Assembly (NCBI GenBank): GCA_030765065.1
Contig: CM060986.1
Span: 74,951,573-75,015,572 of the forward strand
From: Deroplatys truncata
Lineage: Eukaryota > Arthropoda > Insecta > Mantodea > Mantidae
DNA length: 64,000 bases
Direction: 5' to 3'
Shown here: positions 1 through 11,440 of the stretch, piece after piece
How positions within the stretch are numbered: position 1 is the stretch's first letter
How the letters are laid out: every line of letters starts with the position of its first letter
Made by a program: the position numbers and the translations under genes
The notes under the pieces: model-generated
The model's input: the letters and a program-made list of their open reading frames with translations, nothing else
What the model was told of the DNA's origin: nothing
Database searches by the model: none

Positions 1-114
1 GTCCTTTTATTTTTCAGGGGACATAAATGCAATGCTTCCTCTAACCTGGGTGGTACGTTTGGAAACTGAATATACACATACAATTTTACACTACTTGATC
101 ACGAACAAACAGCA

Positions 115-645
115 AAACAGGGACTGAAAAAGTTAGGTCATTCAACGAGGGAAACGCCCCGCACACTGCACCCTGCATAGATCTATTGCGGCTACCACCC
201 CAAGGAGGAAGTGATGAAGTGAAGGAACCACAGGAGGCTACAGGCCGCAGCCAGACAGGCCACAGAGACGCGTAACATTTCCAAGCTCTAAATAACCATC
301 TCGCTGCCGGAGCTGCCTAGAGAGGACGATGAACGACTCGACGACAAAGCAGCCCTCTAGTGTCCATGGGAGTACTCTTTCCTTTGAGCAAGCATCCACG
401 CCATCTGCCTGGTACTGCCATACGCCACGAAATCTAGAACCACACCTTTAAAATGAGAAGGAAACGGAATGAAAGGGAAATGATGGAATTAAAAACGTGG
501 CATTCGCCTGCCATGGACGAATACCACGAATGCCATGGGGAAACCACGAAAAACCCATGGGTCACAGTGAGCGGTCGCCGGGAATTGAACTCGGGATCAC
601 CCAAATACGAGTCATACACGTTACCATGGCGCTACCTCTCTTGGT
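115..645 (-). mobile_element. SINE-A copy 1 (tRNA-headed SINE)
   Basis: Non-autonomous retroposon read on the minus strand. Its head, at the right end, has a pol III-like A box (TAGCGCCATGG, about 615-625) and a B box-like GAGTTCAATTCCC near 581-593. The body runs left through segments shared with five other copies in this window, for example the stretch near 180-240 that recurs at 5820-5880, and the 'cattcgcct' stretch near 505 that recurs near 6945, 8620 and 9855. The outer limits are approximate because I could not fix a clean target-site duplication. No protein is encoded. Confidence 0.75.
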
Positions 646-745
646 AAACAAGCATGTACTTTGTATTAAAATATGGCAACGCCTTACCTAAGGCAGAGGA
701 ATACCGTAATATCTCAGAAATACATAATTAAAGGTGCGGTATGAA

Positions 746-748
<3 letters not shown>

Positions 749-780
<32 letters not shown>
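749..780. repeat. (GT)16 microsatellite
   Basis: Uninterrupted GT dinucleotides followed by a short GC/GT mixture. The surrounding 646-1113 is AT-rich and I see no gene or recognisable element in it. Confidence 0.95.
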
Positions 781-785
<5 letters not shown>

Positions 786-1113
786 TGCTTGTGTCTGTTA
801 CAAAAAGTGTGGCATTTTTATGTCTGGTTATTTATGCTAAACATAACTAAATAGCAAAAAGTGGGATGCACTCCAACATTTGTATTTAAATTGGTCATGT
901 TTTGAAGATGTAAGGTGAAGTTTTCATAGAAAGAGCCTTTGTAGTGAATATTTACTTTTGCATTTTAAAATATGGCTCATTTTGATTAAATATTGTATGT
1001 TTGAGACTTGCAATTGGCATTAAAAACAAATTTAGATCTCGAATATTCTGTAAATAGCCAGTGAAATCGTTTTCAATTTTATGTAACTGAGAAATAAAAA
1101 AATATAGATAAAA

Positions 1114-2055
1114 ATCTGATGTGTTACACTCACATGACTTTTTCTACTTTTGTACAAACTATTTTTACAAAATCTTATTCTCCATCTATTTCATATTAAT
1201 CGAAATAAACATTTGCAGAAACGATCTTTTGACATGCAAAGAGAATTACATTTTACACATAGCGACCAGTTCTAAAAATATTTGACTATCGCTTAACGCG
1301 TAATTGCAAGGGCAAAATAGAAATACAGTAGCCTTTAAGCATCGACATATATCTTAATGGCTGGTTGCTAGGTGCAGCACCACTCTCTTTGCCAAAGATT
1401 AATACTCTTTGCATATCCAAGACAAAAAAATGAATAACGAATTCTCATTTGAGAAAATAAGTATTGAAAAATTTAAGGGAATAACAAGCAATATCTCGAA
1501 AATGGGTCACTCAACAAAAAAATGTATATGACATAAATTGTATATTTTAACGCGATATACATTTTTTGTGTAGTAAAATTTTGTCTATCTCTTATGGTTT
1601 ACCAGTTATGCAAAAGTCGTTCACAATGAAGAATACTTTTGGAGACATTCACAGAAAATTCAAGATATACATTTTATTTGTCATAAAAATATCTTAAACA
1701 TATGATATTTTAATCAAAATCGTTTTAGCCATTTTTGAGAAAATTAAAATTTTCGAAAAATGTTCCATGTAAAGGGTAATCTGGTGTGGGGGGATTTTCT
1801 TGAAAACCTTCGTGTCGCATCTCTGGAAGATACTGAACCTAAATACTAAGTTTTGTGTTTATCCGACTGTTCGTTTCTTAGTTATGCTGTCCACAGACAG
1901 ACAGACAGACACACACACGGACATGTTTCCAAAAATGCTTTTTTTTGGATTCAGGGGGTCTCAAAACGTATTTCCGGTGAAATCTCGGTATCGATTTTTT
2001 GGGTGGAATACAATACTTCACCTACTTACTATACTTAGTAGAGAAAGTAAAAATT
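1114..2055 (-). repeat. REP-1 copy 1, near full length
   Basis: One of about 17 copies in this window of an unclassified ~0.9 kb dispersed repeat. In forward orientation the family starts ACTTTCTCTACTA and ends with AGTAGAGAAAGT, a short spacer, then GTGTAACACATCAGAT and a T-run. The two 12-mers are inverted copies of each other. Here the order is reversed, running from ATCTGATGTG near 1114 to AGTAGAGAAAGT near 2048. The inside carries the family's variable dinucleotide/tetranucleotide tract (ACAG and AC units, ~1895-1920). Short open frames span this copy in several phases but are not shared as one protein between copies, so I treat it as non-coding. Confidence 0.85.
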
Positions 2056-2694
2056 ATTACAGAAAAAGTGTTGTGGTAGAAGCAGAGTTATGTTGTATCC
2101 AAAAATTAAGTATTTGAATTTTACTATAAAACTTATTTTGAGGTACTACCATGAAAATAAAAAGAGGCATTTGAAAATGCGTGTGGGTGTTTGGAAAAAT
2201 TGGATGAATTGCATGAATTTTGCCTTACCCCAAAATAAAGCTTATCTATAGAATTTTTTAGTTCTGATTTTCTCAGAACTGTATATCGGGATTTTTTATT
2301 AAAATTCCGTATGCTCACAACCCTGGCGTGACAAACAAAATTTATGTACTGAAGGTTCAACGAATAGCTTGTGAAGACTTCTTCATTCTTATTGAATTTT
2401 ATATTATGTAGAAACCACAAGAGACAGAAAAATATACTTTAGAAAGACCTTATTCTTGTTCTTCCATTTTAATATTATATGTTAAAAGCTCGTTCTATCT
2501 CGCAAGTCGTCTTGCTGGCGTTTCCTGGGGCGTCTTGCATTTCGCCATACTATTGGCTTTTATTGTACAGCCTGCTTGGTCCGTAGTTGTAGATGTTGTA
2601 ACCATATATATTTATATTCATGTGTAGTTTCAACTAAATTAAAAATCTGTCAGCTATGTCTAATTATTTCGTGTAGCACACGATTATGTAGCAC
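2056..2694. other. gene-free AT-rich stretch
   Basis: I see no gene, tandem repeat or recognisable mobile element here. A 95-codon minus-strand open frame (2133-2420) has no recognisable motif and is expected by chance in such composition. Confidence 0.5.
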
Positions 2695-2790
2695 ACTGCT
2701 TCTGTGGTGTGCTGGTTAGCATGCTCACCTCCAAATCTAGAAGTCCCGCGTTCGATTCCAGGCTCAAGGGTGCTGATTTTTTCTTTAGCC
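2695..2790 (+). mobile_element. tRNA-like SINE head
   Basis: A tRNA-like stretch with an A-box-like segment (CTGGTTAGCATGC) and, about 45 bases on, a B box (GCGTTCGATTCC). It is followed by sequence without a second strong tRNA arm, which suits a SINE head or tRNA pseudogene better than a working tRNA gene. The 3' limit is uncertain. 2791-3159 downstream may be its body, but I cannot confirm this without another copy. Confidence 0.55.
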
Positions 2791-3159
2791 AGGATTATTT
2801 CTCATCATCTTTAGAGTACGGAAGCAGGAATGGCCGTGTGAATTTAATATAATAACCAAACGTAATATCACCCCACAAAATAATACCACAGAAAGCGAGT
2901 AAACATCGCGAGCAGTTGTTCCAAAGGCGACATATAAATGGAACATTAAAGCAAATGACCTCAGAAATTCTATTTCATTTGTTTCTGTTTTTCGTTTTCC
3001 GTTCCATTCAAGACTATAGTACCACTGTAGTACAATAACATAGGAACGGCCAATATCTTGTAAAACTTCGTTACTGTAACATTCTTCACGTTGTTTTTCA
3101 TCATCCTACATATTGTTGCTCCAAATAGGTATCCAAGCCTGTTAATTTATATTCTCAGG

Positions 3160-3640
3160 GGGATGAAATTGCCAAAAAAATTACATTTTTAGTTTTTTTG
3201 TACAATCTTATAAATTAGAATTTTCTTCAAATGTGGTATATATTTTATAATGGAAGTAATAATGCTTGTGCTCTAAATACATTATAAAAGTGCTAATGCA
3301 TCTACCGTTTTGTACTGTGAGTCATGCAGCAGTTTAAGATGTAAACTTTAGCGCGTCTTTTAGTGGAAGTTTTTCTCTATAAACTGGTACTACTGTTAAA
3401 TATGCCAGCTTATGTGTGTTCAAACCATGTGGTTACCTTCTTTGCAAATATATGTGGGTTTGTTTGCCTTGAACAGCTTTTTCAGTGAGTGATATTCTCT
3501 GTAATAAATGGTCCGCTTTCTGAGAAACTATTGAAGATAGATAAATAAAACTTTAGGATATTAAAACCAACATATAATTGTTACTGTGGGTCTAATTTGG
3601 TATTAATAAGATGATTAGGTAATTTAATAAAATAATACAG
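3160..3640 (+). repeat. REP-2 copy 1, old dispersed repeat
   Basis: Diverged counterpart of 40800-41260 in the same orientation. Matching blocks occur in the same order: 'gttcaaaccatgtggtt' against 'gctcaagccatgcggtt', 'gcaaatatatg', 'gaacagcttttt' and 'aaatg(g/a)tccg'. No coding potential is visible. The limits are approximate because similarity fades at both edges. Confidence 0.65.
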
Positions 3641-4290
<650 letters not shown>

Positions 4291-4345
4291 TAACACTCGG
4301 AGAATAGTAGGCTGGCGTAATTTACTAATGATGAAATATTAAACA

Positions 4346-5485
4346 AAATTCTGATGTGTTACATTTACATTACTTTTCCAACAAACTTAGTTTTCTATAT
4401 ACTTCATGCTAATTCGATAAACGTTTACTGAAATGGTCTCATTAAGCGTTTTGTTGTAAGCACAAAGGACTGAACAGGATGCTAAATCGGCAGTAAAATG
4501 TTTAAAAACAGATAGCTATATGCTGACTTTGAATTACAAACTCTTTCCATTATCAGGAGAAACAAACGAATAGTGATTTAGCACTCAAAATGTACAAAGA
4601 GTTAGAAAATGTGTAGTGCCACAAAACATTTTGTTTGACATAAATTGTGTATATTAAAGAGATCTATATTTTTTGTGGTAAGTTTTTGTCTGTCCCTTAT
4701 GATTATATTAAATTATATTCATTCATTCATTCATTATCTGTTTACCCTCCTCTTATGTAGGACTTACACCCCCCAGGACTTACAGGCGGGTGCCTGGGGT
4801 CAGAGACCCGTCGAGGAGCAGACACTCATGGATCAGACAGAATATTCAGGATGGGGGATCAGCCCGATGCCTGGTATGGGATGAAGGAGGTAGATGAAGC
4901 GAAATGTTGGTGAAATGGATGAAAGGAAAGGTGATGATGGAGCAGTTGGTGGAATGAATGGCGGGGGAAACCGGAGATCCCGGAGAAAACCCGCCCAGAC
5001 GCCGCTTCGTCCACCACAAATCCCACATGCAGGTCCCTGGGATTGAACCCGGTCCGCCTCGGTGGGAGGCGAGCGGTCTAACCACTCGGCCACGGCGCCG
5101 CCATATTAAATTATATAAAAATCAAAAATGACTTTATTAGTTATGCAAATATACTGAGCACGTAGTGTTTTAATAAAATGCTTTAATTATTTTTTATAAA
5201 AAAAGAAAAATTGCATGTGAAGAACAGATAACGGTAAGGTCTGTTCTTGAAATACTTCATATTGAATATTTGAAGAATTCCAAACTTAAATGCCAATTTT
5301 GGTGTTTATTCGACTATTCGTTTTTGAGTTATGCTATTCACAGACAGTTACACAAAGACCCTTCTTCTAGAATGCCTTTTTTGATGGGGGAGGATACGGG
5401 AACCTCAAAGCATGTATGTTCTAATGAATTATCAAATTTTTGGTGTGTGCCTAATATCCTCTACTTACTATTAGCGAGTGATAGA
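4346..5485 (-). repeat. REP-1 copy 2, split by a SINE
   Basis: Reverse-orientation REP-1 copy. Its 3' terminal motif (CTGATGTGTTACA) is near 4350 and the 5' side ends near 5485. It is interrupted at 4719-5102 by SINE-C. The interruption falls within the block that in other copies reads 'cttatggtttaccagttatgc', so the REP-1 copy was in place before the SINE arrived. Confidence 0.75.
4719..5102 (-). mobile_element. SINE-C, full length with 14 bp target duplication
   Basis: A 384 bp tRNA-headed SINE read on the minus strand. The head at the right end has a class-II (Leu/Ser-like) tRNA pattern: GTGGCCGAGTGGTTAGACCG as A-box region and GGGTTCAATCCC as B box. The 3' tail at the left end is (AATG)n on the minus strand (4719-4735). 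It is flanked by a perfect 14 bp direct repeat, ATATTAAATTATAT, at 4705-4718 and 5103-5116, the signature of target-primed insertion. It sits inside REP-1 copy 2. Confidence 0.93.
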
Positions 5486-5580
5486 GAGGATGAAAACAGT
5501 GGACTCGTTTAAACACACTTGTGTCAAATCATTTCTTTCGTAGCGTTTCTTTCGTTTCTAAAATATTCCTTGCTATAAGT
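5270..5580. other. end of REP-1 copy 2 and adjoining gene-free DNA
   Basis: Contains the degraded 5' part of REP-1 copy 2 (to ~5485) and then unassigned AT-rich DNA up to ~5780. I see no gene. Confidence 0.4.
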
Positions 5581-5779
5581 TTACGTTTTCCCAAGTAGAA
5601 GCGGGTCATTTGATTGAAATTTTTGAAAAGTTTGTTATTGTAGTATGGGATTATAATTCTGTGTTTACATTATTATTTTACTCGTTTTCGAAAACTATTT
5701 TCTATAAAGAAATGTTTTTGTAAGAATATTCAAAACCATGTTTTACAGCTACATGTTGTTAGTAACGATAGGTATTAGT

Positions 5780-5974
5780 TATGCAACAGAGGGGGACACC
5801 TCGGACATTGTGACCTACATAGATCTATTGTGGCTACTACTTCCCAGGAGGAATAGAGAAGTGAAGGAACCACAGGAGGCTATAGACCAAAGCTAGATTG
5901 GCCATAGAGACGCGCAGAAGTCCCGATATTTCCTAGTGACCCCACTACTACCTAGAGCTTCCCACGGCCCTATG
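5780..5974 (-). mobile_element. SINE-A copy 2, partial
   Basis: Matches the 3' portion of SINE-A copy 1 block by block ('catagatctattg', 'gaaggaaccacaggaggct', 'cagagacgcg' against 'tagagacgcg'). The head with the pol III boxes is absent. The copy stops where the solo LTR begins, so the LTR probably interrupted or truncated it. Confidence 0.7.
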
Positions 5975-5978
5975 ACAT

Positions 5979-6611
5979 TGTAAGGGGACACACCATATAT
6001 ATACTATAAATCAATATCAAATAAGAATTGTACATAATAATGTAATTCAGCAAGAAAGATGTTAGAATATTTAGCAGCCAAGAGATGTACAAGGCAGATT
6101 GTAACTTATATAAGTAAGGAACGGGCGAGCTAGCTAACTCCAGGTAAAAAGTAATTCTAGGTAAAGCCTACCACCTTTCACCAAGCTTATGAGCAAGAAA
6201 CGTGAAGGAATAAGGACAAATAGAAAGAGACAGATATAGAAAGGAGAGAGACAGAAACATTGAATTTGCTTCCTTGCGCGTCACTGGTGCGCGTGTGCGA
6301 AAAGTTTTGGAGCAGAATATTTTCATACATAATAAGGTAACGCGGTCTGAGGACCAATTATAAATGTCGTTACATTTTAAAGCGCAAATGTGAGCGTCTC
6401 TAGGTTTGTGTATAAAAGGGGGAAGCAGGCCCCAGATTTTCATTCTCTTATACTATCTCTTTGACACTCAGTGATACTCTCTGGACGACGGATGCACGTG
6501 TGTGCATATGGGTTGGGAAGTGTGTGCACTAGGGTCCTAATTCATTATTATTGGGAATTGTTACAGATGGGAAAATCTAGCCGCCCATAAGTGTTTTATT
6601 GATAATAAACA
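5979..6611 (+). mobile_element. solo LTR of an LTR retrotransposon
   Basis: A 633 bp segment beginning TGTAAGG and ending AATAAACA (TGT...ACA ends), flanked by the 4 bp direct repeat ACAT at 5975-5978 and 6612-6615. It contains a TATA box and a well-spaced arthropod initiator (separate entry) and an AATAAA motif close to its 3' end. These are the features of a retrotransposon LTR left after recombination between two LTRs. It is not similar by eye to the LTRs of the Gypsy element at 28-37 kb. The alternative is a chance TG...CA segment, which I consider less likely given the duplication and promoter together. Confidence 0.65.
6411..6445 (+). promoter_or_regulatory. TATA box plus initiator of the solo LTR
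   Basis: TATAAAAG at 6411-6418 and the arthropod-type initiator TCATTC at 6440-6445, with the putative +1 A at 6442. The TATA therefore starts at -31, the canonical spacing. No convincing DPE is present, as expected for a TATA-driven promoter. Confidence 0.65.
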
Positions 6612-6695
6612 ACATTTTAAGGGAAATGCAGTGTATTTTAATTTGCCTCACCTACGAAAACCCTGAGACTAGTAAAATTAGATAGGTAATTTATT

Positions 6696-7065
6696 AGGAA
6701 TGGAGAAATCATCAGCCGCTGAGCAGAGTAGCCGGAGCCAGAACACTGCAGCAGAGGGCATCAACCCAGAGGACCAACGTGTTCCCGCTACAACATCCAC
6801 GGGGAATACGCCTTTTTTTGGAGGAAACATCCATACCATCTGCTCGGTACTGCCCCACTCTGCGAAACCTAGAAGCACACCTGGAATATAAAAGGGAAAC
6901 AGAAATGGGGAAAGGACATCATGATAGAAGAGAAAAAAAACCAGCATTCGCCTACCGACCAGGAAAAACCATAAAAATCCATGATCGGAGTGGAGGTCTA
7001 CGTGAATTGAACCCGAGACCTCCCGAATGCGAGCTTCACACATTGCCGCAGAGAAAATTCGCTGG
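6696..7065 (-). mobile_element. SINE-A copy 3, 5' portion
   Basis: Carries the SINE-A head at its right end: 'acctcccgaatgcgagct' next to the B-box-like segment GGTTCAATTCAC, read on the minus strand near 7003-7014. The body includes 'catccataccatctgctcggtactgcc', which matches copy 1 near 390-420. The distal 3' part is missing. It lies on the same strand as all other SINE-A copies. Confidence 0.75.
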
Positions 7066-7439
7066 TCGTTATTAACGAGAAAATATGTTTAGGTATTAAA
7101 GTCGATAAATAACAAAGGCCAAAGCACAATTCCGGAATAAAAGGTCACTAGAGCAAGAGAAATAAGCTACAATGAGACTGGCTAAATGGCAACGGCTGTT
7201 GGAAGATAAAACTCATTCCGCATGACCAACATTATTCGACCGAACACTGCTAACTTAATGCACTAGGCGAAAGAGTGGCATTTAAACCGATTCGAAATGC
7301 CAACATTCAATTAAAACAAAGCGGACAGTTTGTAGCTCTGCACGGTGAGAAAAAGCTGCAGTGAAATGATACAAATTTAGAAAACTCAGCACTTTAATTA
7401 TTACACAACGCACCCTTCATACGAGGTTCATTACCTGTT
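7066..7439. other. gene-free stretch
   Basis: No recognisable gene, tandem repeat or mobile element seen. Confidence 0.45.
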
Positions 7440-8112
7440 ATGACGAAAATAGCTCTTCACATCAACTGCATATAGACATTCACACGGCTTTCTGTACACA
7501 CTCTTCTACAAAGTATTCTTACGGAAGTTTACTCTTCTATATACTTCATGTTGATAGAGATACATTTTGTTATAGGTTGCAGGAGATTTACAGGAGGTTG
7601 AAGCGATAGTCAAAGGTTTAAAAAATAGGTTGCTCTTCGGTAACTTTTAAACCCCACTGTTTGTATTACCATAAGGAACAAATGAATGGGGATTTAACAC
7701 TTAAAAAGGTATAAAGATTGTTAAAACTCAAACCAATAATAAAAGAAATATCTTGGAAGCGGTTAATGTTATAAAAGGTTATGCATTAATTGTGTGTTTT
7801 ACGAAATTTACATTTTTGTTAATAAGCTTTGTGTATCTCATACGGTTTACCAATTATATAAAATAATACAAAAATTATTAAAAACGAAGAGGACTTCACA
7901 GGGCATTCACAGAAAATGCAGGATATGTCTTCTGTTGGTTATGCAAGAATCCTAATGTGGCATTTTAATTAAAATCATTAGAGCCATGTTTGAGAACATA
8001 AAAATAATAACTCTTTTAAGTAAACGGCAATTTGGTGTGGGACGATTTTCACAAAAATCTTCGTGTCGCTTCCTTGAAAGATAGTAAACTTAAGTGGGTA
8101 CCAATTTTGATA
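7440..8112 (-). repeat. REP-1 copy 3, degenerate
   Basis: Reverse-orientation REP-1. Recognisable blocks include 'atatacttcatgttgat', 'ctcatacggtttaccaatta', 'cacagggcattcacagaaaatgcagga' and 'cttcgtgtcgcttccttgaaagata'. The 5' third of the consensus, including the microsatellite site, is missing. Confidence 0.7.
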
Positions 8113-8244
8113 CCCACTATGATGTAATATTGCGGCTTTTCATTGATTGAATTTTTAACGTTATAACTTAAGAACTGTTCCACATAAAATAGTGTTATAA
8201 AATTGTTTATAATTTGTCTGTGGAATAGGATTCTGAAGAGTTAT

Positions 8245-8740
8245 TACGGTTATCAGGAAGCGGAGGAGTCACAGTGTACAGAAAGGCCTATTGTGCTTCT
8301 GGAAACCTCCAGGAGGAAGGGTTGAAGTGAAGAATATAGAAGGAAGCGAGATCCGTGGCGACAGAGTCGGACGCAGGCGGGGTCCCTAATATTTCCAGAT
8401 ATATCCTGCCGCCGGAGGAACACCCTATTCCTTTGGGGATCCTTCACACACAAACGCCAGGCCAGCCAGTTCCACTGCGACAGTTCTACCAACAAACTCC
8501 ACCGCGACACGCCTTGCCCAACGTCCACTGGCCTGATCCTTCGATCCTGAAACATAACAAAATGAAGTGATAATATTGAAGGGCAGTAGAATTCGTGACA
8601 TTATATAATCCAGCCCAACATTCGCCTACCAGCAGGGAAAACCACGAAAAGCCTTAGATCGGAGGGGCCAGCCAAACGGGAATTGATACCGGAACCTCTC
8701 GAATGTGAGTCTCATAAGTTATTGCAGAGCCATCCCTCTT
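8245..8740 (-). mobile_element. SINE-A copy 4
   Basis: Near full-length SINE-A on the minus strand. The head is at the right ('cctctcgaatgtgag', 'ttgcagagccatccctcttgg'), with the conserved 'cattcgcctacc' segment near 8620 and the 3' 'ccaggaggaaggg...gaagtga' segment near 8310-8330. Weak open frames on both strands are shadows of this element. Confidence 0.75.
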
Positions 8741-9429
8741 GGTGTTCATAGTACGCGAATTAAAGAAACTCTGAATATAAAATTATATTGGAAGATAATT
8801 TGATTTTCATGAACGTCAAAGTGGGAAGCACTGAATATTAGTATATGTAACTTCTAGTTTGAGCTGGGTAAAAGCAGTCTTTTTGCTCTTCTCAAAAAGG
8901 ATACCTCACGAGATAAAATCATATATCAGAAGCTCTCCTCTTCTAACACATAATAGGCTTAGAAACGTGGAAACTTGATCAGAGAGTTTTAGGAGTACAA
9001 ATAGTTTTCAATGCTGAAGTTGTAGGTAAGTTGGGCTCCGCAGGTCTGTCCTCCCTCTGGGGAGATAAATTTGCAGTCCATGCGGGAGAAACAAGGATGG
9101 AAGAAGAATTTATTTCAAGTAAAAGAGACGGCCCTCTCTAAGGGTTAAGGTACAAGAGGTATATCTGATAGATTTAAGTTGACAGTTCTACATTCACAAT
9201 TACTCAGCAATATGGAGATTACCAGGGCATTACTGCGATTCGTAAAAATGGTTTGGAGATGAAGTAAAATCAGCTATGAGTGCACCTCTGATAGAATACT
9301 AAGGAGACATTCCACATAAGGTATATAAACGCCTAGGAACTTGCCATAGTTGATTAATTACGAACAGGCAGAGAAATTTCTAAACAAAAGGAAATGTCGT
9401 TGAACCACCCCATCCCTCGTACAAGGTTT
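8741..9429. other. gene-free stretch
   Basis: No gene or recognisable element found. Confidence 0.45.
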
Positions 9430-9436
9430 TCAGACA

Positions 9437-9976
9437 AGACTTCAAAGTAAAATGTAAAAGTACTAGTGAATGGAAGGGGTCTCCAAAACTGGACAAACAT
9501 CGCACGCAAGCCATCCGGCCCCTTGTGTTTCTACCCTGAACACTGGGAGGGAGGACAAGCACTGATGGGGTCCCTAAAGTTTCCAATTGCCGCCCGCGCC
9601 CACTCATTGGACCTCGAGCCTCGGGGTGTCCCCGAAAAAACGCCTGCCCGAAATCTCTCAGAGACGGGTATCCAACTGAGCGGTCTCTGGACGACGTCAG
9701 GAAGAAATCTCCCCAGAGCACATAGCTACTATCCAGCCGCAACCCGCCGAACACCGTCGCCTGATCCTACAAGCCTGAAACTGATGACATGCAAGATGAT
9801 AGGTACAGGAAGTGAGAGGCAGGAGAGTCGTGATAGAAGATGAACCACGCCAGCATTCGCCTGTCGACCCGAAAAAACACAAAACATCCATGGGTCAGAG
9901 CGGGCGGTCTCCGAGGATCAAATCCCGAACTTCCCAAAAGCGTGACGCACATTTATTACTGCCGCCCCTCGCTCGG
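9437..9976 (-). mobile_element. SINE-A copy 5 with short target duplication
   Basis: A 540 bp SINE-A copy. The head is at the right end (about 9900-9976, GGGATTTGATCC as B box on the minus strand). It is flanked by TCAGACA at 9430-9436 and 9977-9983, a plausible 7 bp target duplication. The length agrees with copy 6 (548 bp), which supports these limits. Confidence 0.78.
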
Positions 9977-10361
9977 TCAGACAGTGCTTAACAGACTGTG
10001 AGTGACCCATGGCCGCTGTTGTTTAATTCGTTGTACTGATAATGGTTTGAATATAGATAACTTGAAGCTATCTGCCTAATATGAATATGCCTGATTATGA
10101 TGTACCCATATTTTATGTAAAATGTCTATTCATCTTATTTAGGTGGTGCTTTTTAGTAGTCTTTAACGGCACCACAGACGGTGAATACTGATACGTGAAA
10201 TAAATTGATAACTAGGGAAGGACTTTTGAAAAGAAGCGTTCCAGACCTAAGTTTTGGGTGTCTCCCAGGCATTTGCTAGTTATGAGGACCAAGGAACACC
10301 TAGAAAAATCTTCAGTCAGGGAGGACGGTCCTTGTGTGATTTGAATTGCAGACCTCCCGTT
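9977..10361. other. gene-free stretch before the minisatellite
   Basis: No gene or element recognised. Confidence 0.45.
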
Positions 10362-11440
10362 CACCACCATCAGAAAACACTGAAGGGACACTCCGTCAGG
10401 AAACACTGACGGGACCCTCCATCAGCAAACACTGAAGAGACCACCATCAGGAAACACTAAAGGGACACTCCGTCAGGAAACACTGACGGGATCCTCCATC
10501 AGCAAACACTGAAGAAACCACCATCAGGAAACGCTGAAAGGACACCTCGTCAGGAAACACTGACGGGACCCTCCATCAGCAAACACTGAAGAGACCACCA
10601 TCAAGAAACACTGAAGGGACACCTCGTCAGGAAACACTGACGGGATCCTCCATCAGCAAACACTGAAGAGACCACCATCAGGAAACGTGAAGGGCACTCC
10701 GTCAGGAAACACTGACGGGACCCTCCATCAGCAAACACTGAAGAGACCACCATCAGAAAACACTGAAGGGACACTCCGTCAGAAAACACTGACGGGACCC
10801 TCCATCAGCAAACACTGGATAGACCACCATCAGGAAACGTGAAGGGCACTCCGTCAGGAAACACTGAAGAGACCGCCAGGAAACACTAAAGGGACACTCC
10901 GTCAGAAAACACTGACGGGACCCTCCATCAGCAAACACTGAAGAAACCACCATCAGAAAACACTGAAGGGACACTCCGTCAGAAAACACTGACGGGACCC
11001 TCCATCAGCAAACACTGAAGAGACCGCCAGGAAACACTAAAGGGACACTCCGTCAGGAAACACTGACGGGACCCTCCATCAGCAAACACTGAAGAGACCG
11101 CCAGGAAACACTAAAGGGACACTCCGTCAGGAAACACTGACGGGACCCTCCATCAGCAAACACTGGATAGACCACCATCAGGAAACGTGAAGGGCACTCC
11201 GTCAGGAAACACTGACGGGACCCTCCATCAGCAAACACTGAAGAGACCACCATCAGGAAACGTGAAGGGCACTCCGTCAGGAAACACTGACGGGACCCTC
11301 CATCAGCAAACACTGAAGAGACCACCATCAGGAAGCGCTGAAGGGACACTCCGTCAAGAAACACTGACGGGATCCTCCATCAGCAAACACCGAAGAGACC
11401 ACCATCAGGAAACACTAATGGGACACTCCGTCAGGAGAAT
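10362..11440. repeat. minisatellite, ~75-77 bp higher-order unit of three ~25 bp subunits
   Basis: The anchor CTCCGTCAG (or CCTCGTCAG) recurs 15 times, starting at 10391, 10468, 10545, 10622, 10697, 10774, 10849, 10897, 10974, 11048, 11122, 11197, 11272, 11349 and 11426. Spacings are 74-77 bp with one of 48 bp where a subunit is missing. Each unit holds three related ~25-mers with cores GTCAGGAAACACTGACG, ATCAGCAAACACTGA and ATCAGGAAACACTAA. The first core can fold as a hairpin (CGTCAG/CTGACG around a 6 base loop). Because two spacings (75 and 77) are not multiples of three, frames shift along the array. The open frames on both strands follow from repetition and are not evidence of a protein. 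Confidence 0.96.

Noticed and set aside
1800-2117. Possible conserved small protein in REP-1 (also near 20880-21328 and 23218-23509)
   Set aside because: Frames are open in two or three phases, pass through the microsatellite and do not stay in one phase between copies.
5042-5099. Functional tRNA gene
   Set aside because: It is the head of SINE-C, with a body, a tail and target duplications. The same reasoning applies to the tRNA-like parts at 2.7, 13.0, 26.5 and 49.5 kb.
10362-11440. CRISPR array
   Set aside because: The whole unit repeats with no unique spacers, and the window is eukaryotic.
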